A model generated the notes under the pieces. That model made no database searches and was not told the DNA's origin. It saw only the letters and a program-made list of their open reading frames with translations. Shown here one piece after another: positions 1 to 6,136 of a stretch of 50,192 bases of DNA (the first letter of the stretch is position 1; every line of letters begins with the position of its first letter). The DNA lies in assembly GCA_017441605.1 (NCBI GenBank), contig JAFRXD010000050.1, forward strand, positions 1 to 50,192. Reading direction: 5' to 3'. A program made the translations under genes and the position numbers. The stretch is from Thermoguttaceae bacterium. Lineage in GTDB: Bacteria > Planctomycetota > Planctomycetia > Pirellulales > Thermoguttaceae.

Positions 1-264
1 CGCCCCCCCCGATATCACCGAGATAATTCTCAGCTTTTCTTCGACGGGAACCATGGCCGAAGCCAATATTTCCTCGAACTTGGGATTGGCGTCGCAAAGT
101 TCGATAAACGAATCGTAGCTTTCCCAAAGATCGCGCGAGGAGACTCCAAGCGTCTCGATCGCTCCCAAGAGCGCGGTCGCGTAGATCTCCGCCAGCCTCT
201 CCCGGGTTGCGTCGGCGTATAAGCGCGCGGCGTACTGCGCGTCTCGTTCGATGTTCTTTTTCAT
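1..264 (-). CDS. atpH: ATP synthase F1 subunit delta (partial, C-terminus off window)
   Basis: The first 88 codons of a reading frame that leaves the window at base 1. The protein begins MKKNIERDAQYAARLYADA and continues with an alpha-helical region including YATALLGAIE and FEEILASAMVPVEEKLRII, the typical start of the OSCP/delta family (an early YA-x-AL-type helix followed by an NPKFEEIL-like segment). Delta joins the F1 head to the peripheral b-subunit stalk in the cytoplasm. The ATG lies 9 bases after the atpF stop, so the two are surely co-transcribed; the order B-E-F-H is the standard bacterial one. No good Shine-Dalgarno sequence is visible in the short gap, which suggests translational coupling. 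Identity rests on the N-terminal pattern plus position. Confidence 0.85.
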   Translation of the reverse strand, partial: MKKNIERDAQYAARLYADATRERLAEIYATALLGAIETLGVSSRDLWESYDSFIELCDANPKFEEILASAMVPVEEKLRIISVISGGA

Positions 265-273
265 GCGATCGCG

Positions 274-921
274 TTACTGATTCGTCATTTTCTCGACGGC
301 GGATTGGACGAGCTCCGAATGCTTTTGGGGATCGATCCGCTCTTTCAAAATCTTTCCGGCGAGCGAGGTCGCCAAGTCGGCGGTCTTTTCCGCGAGATCG
401 CGAAGCGCCGCGTCCGAAGCCGCTTGGACGTCTTTGATCGCCCTGGCGCGCTCCTGTTCCGCCGCCGTTCGCGCGCTCTCGATAATCGCGTCCGCCTGGA
501 TTTCGACTTCCTTTTTCGCGTCCGCGACGATCCGTCTCGCCTCCTCGTTGGAATCGTCCAACTTGCGGCGATATTCCTCGAGAAGCGCCTTGGCGTCCGC
601 GTTCGCCCGCTCCGTAGCCTCGACTTTCGCGAGCTCGTTCTTCTCCCGTTGATCCAGCGCCTTAACGATCGGACCAAACGCGAACTTGCTCAGAACGAGA
701 AGCAAAAGTAAAAAGACGACGGCGGTCCAGAGCGCCAAATCCCCTTTCCACGCCAACGGATCGAGCCGCGCTTCCGACGCTTCGGCGGTCTCTTGCGCAA
801 AAACCGTCGCCGTTTCGAGCCAATAGAGGAGGAAAACGACGGAAGCGGAGAGCGAAGATCCTAGCGACTTGAGCGGAAGGGTCTTGGAAAAGAACTCGGT
901 GCGGTGCATTTCGGTTCCCAT
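274..921 (-). CDS. atpF: ATP synthase F0 subunit b
   Basis: Encodes 215 residues. An N-terminal hydrophobic stretch (about 22-42, ending VFAQ) looks like a signal peptide or extra membrane segment. A second hydrophobic helix (about 64-84, with ALWTAVVFLLLLLVLSKF) is the normal b-subunit anchor. It is followed by a long charged alpha-helix (KVEATERANADAKALLEEYR and onward) typical of the peripheral stalk dimer. Family members are usually about 160 residues, so the N-terminal extension is unusual outside planctomycetes. The start is uncertain: the first ATG at 921 has no clear ribosome site, whereas the second ATG at 909 has GGGA about 6 bases upstream. It lies between atpE and atpH in the F0 operon. 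Confidence 0.92.
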   Translation of the reverse strand: MGTEMHRTEFFSKTLPLKSLGSSLSASVVFLLYWLETATVFAQETAEASEARLDPLAWKGDLALWTAVVFLLLLLVLSKFAFGPIVKALDQREKNELAKVEATERANADAKALLEEYRRKLDDSNEEARRIVADAKKEVEIQADAIIESARTAAEQERARAIKDVQAASDAALRDLAEKTADLATSLAGKILKERIDPQKHSELVQSAVEKMTNQ

Positions 922-970
922 AGGGTTGTGCTTCGGTCGAAAAAGTCTTGCGCGTCGCGTTGTTCGTTCG

Positions 971-1300
971 CTACTTCAACATGCAAACGATCAACGCGAA
1001 GAACGTTACGCCTTCGATGAGCGCCGCCGAAATGATCATCGCGGTCTGGATTTTACCCGCGACCTCCGGTTGGCGCGCCATATTCTCGACGCTGTTCGCC
1101 CCGATTTTCCCAATCCCGTAAGCCGCCCCGATCAGAACCAGACCCGCTCCGATACCGTAAAGAGGCGTAAGATCGACCGAAGAGGTCGCGGCGACGACGG
1201 GGGCGGCGTCCGCGTCGGAGTCTTGAGCGAAGACGGCGCAAGGCGCGAGAATCGCGGCGAGGACGAACAACAACGAGGCGATTTTAGCGATTTTGTTCAC
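971..1300 (-). CDS. atpE: ATP synthase F0 subunit c, with signal peptide
   Basis: Encodes 109 residues from a GTG at 1300 preceded by GGGAG 8 bases upstream; a longer TTG start at 1315 has no such site. Residues 1-25 form a signal peptide-like segment (ends VFAQ), followed by an acidic linker. The canonical c-subunit hairpin comes next: a Gly-rich helix, the polar loop ARQPE (75-79), and a second helix with the ion-binding Glu96 (ALIEGV). The position matching Gln32 of sodium-type c subunits is Ile, and the residues after the Glu are Gly-Val rather than Ser-Thr, so proton coupling is predicted. The signal-like extension would have to be cleaved or tolerated in the c-ring. Family c subunits are usually 70-90 residues. 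Confidence 0.93.
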   Translation of the reverse strand: MNKIAKIASLLFVLAAILAPCAVFAQDSDADAAPVVAATSSVDLTPLYGIGAGLVLIGAAYGIGKIGANSVENMARQPEVAGKIQTAMIISAALIEGVTFFALIVCMLK

Positions 1301-1367
1301 GGAAAAAACTCCCAAGCGATTTGGTTGCGGGTTCTTAGCTCGCCCTAAGCGAGAAACGCGAACCCGA

Positions 1368-2195
1368 TTAGTGTTTGTGTTGAGCCATCCCTATGTAGAT
1401 CGACGCGAGGAACATAAAGATGTAGGCTTGTAGGAAAGCGACGAAAAGCTCGAGCATATTGAGCGCGACGCTCAATAGGACGCTCGCGAAAGCGACGCCT
1501 CCCCATAAAAGGGCGCTACCTCCCGCGACCGCGGAGATAAAACCCATAATGACGGCGATGACCAGGTGCCCCGCGAACATATTCGCCAGAAGACGCACCG
1601 CCAACACGACGTGTTTAATAATCATTCCGACGACTTCGATAACGAAGAGCATCGGTTTTAAGAAGATCGCGAGGACGAACGGCAAGTCCATCTCGGGAAC
1701 CTGCCCCAGCCAGAAACCGACGATCCCAAACTTCTTCATTCCCGAACAGATCAAAACCAGGAAAACGAACAGGGAAAGGACGGCGGTCGTCGCCAACGAC
1801 CCCGTCGGAGAGGCCCCGAACCAAGGAATCAAACCCGCGAGATTGCAGAACAGAATGAAGAAAAAGAGCGTCCACAAAAACGGCGCGAATCGATCCGCGT
1901 CCTTCTTGCCGATCGACGGAACGATCACCTCGTTTCGCAAGTAGAGCAGCGTCGCTTCCAGAAGGTTCCACAGCCTGCCGCGAACTGGCTTTCCCGATTT
2001 CATCTTGGCGGCGAGCGGGACGAAGAGCGCGATCGCCAAAAGCGCCGCGAAGCACTCGACGACCATGCATTTGGTCAACGCGAAAGAGCCGATCGAAGGG
2101 AGGTCGAAATGACCTATGAAGTCCGGAAGATGATAGGAACTCGCGTCTGACACGTGTTCCCTCAATTCTTCCATATTGACTAATTCGGCGCTCAT
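1368..2195 (-). CDS. atpB: ATP synthase F0 subunit a
   Basis: A multi-helix membrane protein of 275 residues from the ATG at 2195 (or 282 from a TTG at 2216; neither start has a convincing ribosome site). The signature AVRLLANMFAGH carries the essential Arg of subunit a that faces the c-ring Glu. The segment CNLAGLIPWFGASPTGSL matches the family's NLLGLIP-x-SPT motif, and the C-terminal helix with LFVAFLQAYIFMFLASIYI is also typical. This is the static half of the proton channel in the inner membrane. It sits 52 bases before the favoured atpE coding frame and follows two small accessory membrane protein genes. Confidence 0.95.
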   Translation of the reverse strand: MSAELVNMEELREHVSDASSYHLPDFIGHFDLPSIGSFALTKCMVVECFAALLAIALFVPLAAKMKSGKPVRGRLWNLLEATLLYLRNEVIVPSIGKKDADRFAPFLWTLFFFILFCNLAGLIPWFGASPTGSLATTAVLSLFVFLVLICSGMKKFGIVGFWLGQVPEMDLPFVLAIFLKPMLFVIEVVGMIIKHVVLAVRLLANMFAGHLVIAVIMGFISAVAGGSALLWGGVAFASVLLSVALNMLELFVAFLQAYIFMFLASIYIGMAQHKH

Positions 2196-2247
2196 TTCGT
2201 AATTTGCAACTTTCAAAAGGAATCGAGGACGCGAACCGAGCCGTCCC

Positions 2248-2652
2248 TTAACCCCGAGCCGTTTCCTCGGGGGGAAACGTCAGCCAAACGAGGACGGGAA
2301 CCGTCGCGAAATAACCGATTAGCGTCGCGACCGCGCAGACCCGCGATGTCTCCGGATCGCAATGGCGAATCGCCAGCGAAACGATCGCGAGCGGAGCCCC
2401 CGTGCGGCACAGCGCGCTCAAACCGTATTCGAACAACGCCGAGCGCCCCTTTTTTCGACGTCGCGACGCGATCGGAAACGTCGCCAAACCTCCCGCGACG
2501 CAAACGATCGCGGTCGTCGCGAGCGCTCCTCGCAAACCGGGGCGCGACGCGCTCGCGACGCGAATCGTCGCGAACCAAACGAGCGTCGAAAGCGCCGCGT
2601 AAAGGACGAGCTTCCAACCGAAGCCCTTGGCGTCAAACCGAGAAGGGCTCAT
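2248..2652 (-). CDS. small membrane protein of the atp operon, function unknown
   Basis: Encodes 134 residues with about four hydrophobic segments (roughly 13-30, 40-58, 87-103, 108-126) separated by a basic loop ASRRRKKGRS near 62-71. Its first 20 bases overlap the end of the preceding AtpZ/AtpI-like gene, and atpB follows after about 30-50 bases, so it belongs to the ATP synthase transcription unit. Position between an AtpI-type gene and atpB suggests a role in F0 assembly or c-ring insertion, but I do not recognise a named family. The hydrophobic periodicity and operon fit make this frame more credible than the arginine-rich overlapping frames. Confidence 0.65.
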   Translation of the reverse strand: MSPSRFDAKGFGWKLVLYAALSTLVWFATIRVASASRPGLRGALATTAIVCVAGGLATFPIASRRRKKGRSALFEYGLSALCRTGAPLAIVSLAIRHCDPETSRVCAVATLIGYFATVPVLVWLTFPPEETARG

Positions 2653-2950
2653 CGTCGCTCGAGTCCGACGTTGTTCGCTCGTTCGCGTCGAGGCGGCGCG
2701 CGATCGAAATCAAACCGGCGACGAACGCTCCGATCCCAATCGCCGCTCCGGAAATCGTTCCCCAAGGAGCGGTCCCGAACCGAGCGTCGACGAACCGACC
2801 CAAGAGCAAAAGCGCGACGATCTCGAAGCAAAGCGTCGTTACGCGAACGACCCAGGCGTACCCGATCGCCAACGGAGAAAGCCCGGGCTCGTTTTCGTAG
2901 CTCGAGTCGTCCCTCGACGATTTGTCGCTCTCCGTTTCTCTCCGACTCAT
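2633..2950 (-). CDS. AtpZ/AtpI family protein
   Basis: Encodes 105 residues: a charged, Ser-rich N-terminus of about 25 residues, then two hydrophobic helices flanking GRFVDARFGTAPWGTISGAA. The pattern of a first helix, G-(x)-(Y/F)-LD-x-xFGTxP and a Gly-rich second helix is that of the AtpZ/AtpI family (PF09527), usually encoded at the head of F-type ATP synthase operons and linked to c-ring assembly and magnesium supply. It is the first gene of the unit here. The ATG at 2950 overlaps a promoter-like GATAAT, so the true start may be further in (see findings). Confidence 0.75.
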   Translation of the reverse strand: MSRRETESDKSSRDDSSYENEPGLSPLAIGYAWVVRVTTLCFEIVALLLLGRFVDARFGTAPWGTISGAAIGIGAFVAGLISIARRLDANERTTSDSSDDEPFSV

Positions 2951-3037
2951 TATCCAACAATTCGACGATTTGTAAAGCGGTCGCGACCGTGAAAATAGAA
3001 AAAAGCGTTAAACTGCGCAGTTATCCGCGTTAAACGA

Positions 3038-3069
3038 AAGAGCGCTTTTTCGCTGGGAAAAGCGCTCTT
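3038..3069 (-). terminator. rho-independent terminator of the TIM-barrel isomerase gene
   Basis: A perfect 12-base inverted repeat (3038-3049 with 3058-3069) around an 8-base loop. On the minus strand it is followed by TTCGTTTAA, a modest U-rich tail. It lies 41 bases past the stop of the gene ending at 3110 and upstream of the atp operon. Confidence 0.72.
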
Positions 3070-3109
3070 ACCGTTCGCGAATTATCGCGATTCAATCAAA
3101 CGAGAGATC

Positions 3110-4036
3110 TCAAGCTTGTTCCCATTGCGCGCGTAGGAACGCGATCGAGTCTTGGAACGCTTGCTCTTTGTCTTCCTTGGCGCAGCCGCATTCGAACGAG
3201 CAGAATCCTTGGTAGCCGATGTACTTCAGACCGCGGAAACCGTCGACGAACGTCATGCTGTTCTCGCCGGGGTAGGTGCGGCGAGGCTCGGCGCGTCCGC
3301 CCGCCATATGGACGTACTTGAGCAACGGGCCGCCGGAGATAATCGCGCCCATTTGGCTCGTTTCTTCCGAGTCCATGTGGTAGAAGTCCGCCATAACGCC
3401 GATCCCCGTCTCGATTCCCGCTTTTTCGAGAACGTCGCGAGCGATCGACGCCCCGTCCGCCACTTGGCGAAGGAAGTACGCCTCGTAACGGCAAAGCGGC
3501 TCGAAGATAATATTGGTGCCGCAGTCTTTCGCGAATTCGGCGAGCGGAGGAAGGAATTCGAGCAACCAGGCGCGGATCTCTTGGTTCGTCAACTTCGTCT
3601 GACCGTTGAACGCGGGAACGTAAATAACGCCCGGCGACTTCATAATACCGGCGGTTTCGATCGCCGCTTTGTGGTCGTCGATTCCCGGTTGGCGCTTCGA
3701 TTCGTCCTCGGAGCAAAGGTCGCCGTTGTGAGAGCCCCAGCAGATCGCTCCGATTTCAAGACCCGCGTCTTGGCACATCTTGAGACGCTCTTCGCCCTTG
3801 CCGACGCAATCGCCGCCGAACTCGACAGCTTCGCAACCGTACTTCTTGATTTTCTCGAGCTTCTCGGCGAGGTCTTTGCCCGGAGCCGGTCCGACTTGGC
3901 TGCAGATGCGCAATTTCGCTTCCGCGCGTTTGTCCATTTGCTCGGTCGTTTGGGCGCTCGCGCCCGCGGTTAGGGAAGTAGCGGCGAGGCCGACGCCGAG
4001 AGCCGCGCCGGCGCCAAAGAAATCGCGTCTATTCAT
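3110..4036 (-). CDS. Tat-exported sugar phosphate isomerase/epimerase-like protein
   Basis: Encodes 308 residues starting at the ATG at 4036, which has GAGGAG 10 bases upstream; an earlier TTG would overlap that site. The N-terminus MNRRDFFGAGAALGVGLA is a twin-arginine signal. The mature part is a xylose isomerase-like TIM barrel (AP endonuclease 2 superfamily): IIFEPLCRYEAYFL supplies one metal-ligand Glu, GVMADFYHMD an Asp and His, and FCSFECGC a C-terminal Glu. Such proteins act on sugars or sugar acids in the periplasm; the substrate cannot be told. It has its own promoter (4153-4181) and terminator. A related but distinct family member is encoded at 34610-35572. Confidence 0.83.
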   Translation of the reverse strand: MNRRDFFGAGAALGVGLAATSLTAGASAQTTEQMDKRAEAKLRICSQVGPAPGKDLAEKLEKIKKYGCEAVEFGGDCVGKGEERLKMCQDAGLEIGAICWGSHNGDLCSEDESKRQPGIDDHKAAIETAGIMKSPGVIYVPAFNGQTKLTNQEIRAWLLEFLPPLAEFAKDCGTNIIFEPLCRYEAYFLRQVADGASIARDVLEKAGIETGIGVMADFYHMDSEETSQMGAIISGGPLLKYVHMAGGRAEPRRTYPGENSMTFVDGFRGLKYIGYQGFCSFECGCAKEDKEQAFQDSIAFLRAQWEQA

Positions 4037-4152
4037 ATGAGTTCGTCTCCTCAAATTAATCTCGATGGTCGGCGCGAATCCGACGTCGCTAAACGTCGAT
4101 TGGAACGAATCGACAACCCCGTCCCGAACGCGCCGACGCGCTGTTCCTTCGC

Positions 4153-4181
4153 ATTATAGCCGCGCTCGATTCGGAAATCAA
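4153..4181 (-). promoter_or_regulatory. sigma-70-type promoter for the isomerase-like gene at 3110-4036
   Basis: On the minus strand TTGATT (4176-4181), 17-base spacer, TATAAT (4153-4158). A transcript would start near 4146, giving a leader of about 110 bases. The -10 is a perfect match and the -35 matches at four of six positions. Confidence 0.68.
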
Positions 4182-4189
4182 GCGTTTCG

Positions 4190-4221
4190 ATAAAAAAATC
4201 GTCGAGGAAAGTTCTCCTCGG
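4190..4221 (-). terminator. rho-independent terminator of asnS
   Basis: The stem CGAGGA/TCCTCG (4203-4208 with 4215-4220) with a 6-base loop is followed on the minus strand by ACGATTTTTTT. It lies 50 bases past the asnS stop and just upstream of the next gene's promoter. Confidence 0.7.
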
Positions 4222-4269
4222 CGTCCATCGACGGCGAAACGTCTCTTGAGCGGTTCGTCGACCCTTCGA

Positions 4270-5646
4270 CTAAAAGATCTTATTGACGACTCGCGGGAAC
4301 AAAATGACGTCGCGAATATTTTCGATTCCCGTTGCGTACATAATCAAGCGCTCGAATCCAAGCCCGAACCCGCCGTGCGGAACCGAGCCGAATTTGCGCA
4401 GTTCGAGATACTGCTCGTAGGCGTCGAGCGTCATTCCGCGCTCTTTCATCGCCGCGAGAAGTTTCTCCAAATCCGCCTCGCGCTCGCTTCCTCCGATGAT
4501 TTCTCCCACGCCCGGCGCCAGCAAGTCGCACGCCGCGACCGTTTTCCCGTCCGCGTTCTGCTTCATATAGAACGACTTGATCTCTTTCGGATAGTCCGTG
4601 ACGAAGACCGGGCGTTTGTAAACCGTTTCCGCCAAGTAGCGCTCGTGCTCCGTTTGCAAGTCGCAACCCCATTCGACGGGGTACTGGAACTCGACGTCCG
4701 CCTTCTTGAGGATCTCGATCGCCTCCGTGTAGGTAACGACCCCGAATTTTTCGTTCACGAGATTGTTCAGTTTCTCCAAAAGCCCGGGTTGGAAGTTCTT
4801 ATCGAAGAACGCCAACTCGGTCGGGCATTTCTCCAGCGCGACTTTTATGACGTTTTTAATCATGTCCTCGATAATTTCCAAGACGTCCGGCAATTCCGCG
4901 AACGCGATTTCCGGCTCCATGTGCCAGAACTCGGCGACGTGCCGAGGCGTGTTGCTGCACTCCGCGCGAAAACTCGGTCCGAACGTGTAGATCTTTCCGA
5001 ACGCCATCGCGCAGACCTCGCCTTCGAGCTGACCCGAAACGCTCAAAAAAGACTTCTGACCGAAGAAGTCGTTCTTGAAGTACTCTTCTTCCGATTTGAC
5101 CTCGGCGTTCCAAGGCTGCGTCGTTACCCGGAACATTTCCCCCGCGCCCTCGCAGTCGCTCGCCGTGATCAACGGGGTGTGGACGTAGACGTAATGTCTC
5201 GACTGGAAGTACTCGTGAAGCGCCGCCGCGAGTATCGATCTCACTCTAAAGACGGCGTTGAACGTGTTCGCGCGAAGCCGCAAGTGCGGAATCGTTCGCA
5301 AGAATTCCAGCGTGTGCCGCTTCTTCTGCAACGGGTACTCCGGCGGGCACGTTCCCAATACCTCGACCGTTTCCGCGCTCATTTCGACCCCGCCGTTCTT
5401 TCCCTGCGACGGAACGACCGTCCCGACGACCCGCAAGGACGATCCGAGCTTCAGAAAAGCGGACGGATCCGCGAATTTCTCCTTGTCGAGGACGACTTGC
5501 AGGTGTTTGAGCGAAGTCCCGTCGTTCAGCTCCACGAACGCGACCGTCTTCGAATCGCGAGAGGTGCGAACCCAACCGCAAACGGTCGTCGATTGGTTCA
5601 AATACGAGGCGTCCGAGAGAACGTCGCAAATATCGGCGTGTTTCAT
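4270..5646 (-). CDS. asnS: asparaginyl-tRNA synthetase
   Basis: Encodes 458 residues, the usual length. An N-terminal OB-fold anticodon-binding domain (about 18-105, VCGWVRTSRDSKTVAFVELN) precedes a class IIb catalytic core. Motif 2 is FRAECSNTPRHVAEFWHMEP and motif 3 is GGFGLGFERLIMYATG near the C-terminus, both diagnostic. The PRHVAEFW wording is that of AsnRS rather than AspRS, and the bacterial AspRS insertion is absent. It charges tRNA-Asn with asparagine in the cytoplasm. The ATG has GAGGAAAG about 5 bases upstream; promoter and terminator flank it, so it is monocistronic. Confidence 0.97.
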   Translation of the reverse strand: MKHADICDVLSDASYLNQSTTVCGWVRTSRDSKTVAFVELNDGTSLKHLQVVLDKEKFADPSAFLKLGSSLRVVGTVVPSQGKNGGVEMSAETVEVLGTCPPEYPLQKKRHTLEFLRTIPHLRLRANTFNAVFRVRSILAAALHEYFQSRHYVYVHTPLITASDCEGAGEMFRVTTQPWNAEVKSEEEYFKNDFFGQKSFLSVSGQLEGEVCAMAFGKIYTFGPSFRAECSNTPRHVAEFWHMEPEIAFAELPDVLEIIEDMIKNVIKVALEKCPTELAFFDKNFQPGLLEKLNNLVNEKFGVVTYTEAIEILKKADVEFQYPVEWGCDLQTEHERYLAETVYKRPVFVTDYPKEIKSFYMKQNADGKTVAACDLLAPGVGEIIGGSEREADLEKLLAAMKERGMTLDAYEQYLELRKFGSVPHGGFGLGFERLIMYATGIENIRDVILFPRVVNKIF

Positions 5647-5720
5647 TTTCTTTCCTCAATTCCATGGTTGGGTCGCGGCGATTACGAACGGCGCCGCCAA
5701 ACGACGTCGCGATCGCGTCA

Positions 5721-5748
5721 ATTCTAACGCGGGCTACGATTATGTCAA
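5721..5748 (-). promoter_or_regulatory. sigma-70-type promoter for asnS
   Basis: On the minus strand TTGACA (5743-5748), 16-base spacer, TAGAAT (5721-5726). Transcription would begin near 5714, about 68 bases before the asnS ATG. Confidence 0.7.
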
Positions 5749-5749
5749 T

Positions 5750-6136
5750 GACGCCGAGCTGTCCGAGACGCGGCGTCAAGCGAGGTTTCTTTGAACCGTT
5801 CTTTCAGACGATCTTCCTTCGGCTTATCTACTGAAGTTGCCGATTGAACGGAGACTCGGGAAGAAAGAGGATTTTGTTTCTTGGCGAATAAGAGATCCAA
5901 CGCAAAATTGAATTCGCGTTCAATTCGTTCGCGTTTTACGACGAAAAATAGATAGCGCTTGCGTTGTTGGAGCAATGGGCGCATAACGTTGGGAAGAGTG
6001 GGAAAAGACGCCGCAAGGTCGAGAATTTTGGTTTTAGAAGAAACAGGATCTCGCTCGCGCTCGAGCGTAGAGAGAAGAAACCGGGATAATCGTCTCTTCT
6101 CTCGAGCTTGGCGGATCTTTCTAAAAACGCACCGCT
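5750..6136. other. intergenic region without a credible gene
   Basis: This stretch between the asnS promoter and the stop of the secreted protein gene holds only short arginine-rich frames without ribosome sites. It does contain an imperfect hairpin at 6059-6107: GCTCGAG pairs with CTCGAGC, then after a bulge AGAAGA pairs with TCTTCT. This may act as a terminator or stability element for the minus-strand gene ending at 6137, but it lacks a U-tract. Confidence 0.5.

Noticed and set aside
2213..2617. Alternative arginine-rich frame overlapping the small atp membrane protein
   Set aside because: The 2248-2652 frame has membrane-helix periodicity and fits the operon; the other has the Arg/Asp/Ser bias of a shadow frame.
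1..2950. Possible N-ATPase (sodium-type) operon because of the AtpI-like and small membrane protein genes
   Set aside because: Gene order B-E-F-H and the lack of sodium-site residues in subunit c fit a normal F-type proton ATP synthase.
5745..5984. 79-codon minus-strand frame upstream of asnS
   Set aside because: It overlaps the likely asnS promoter, lacks a ribosome site and is highly basic.
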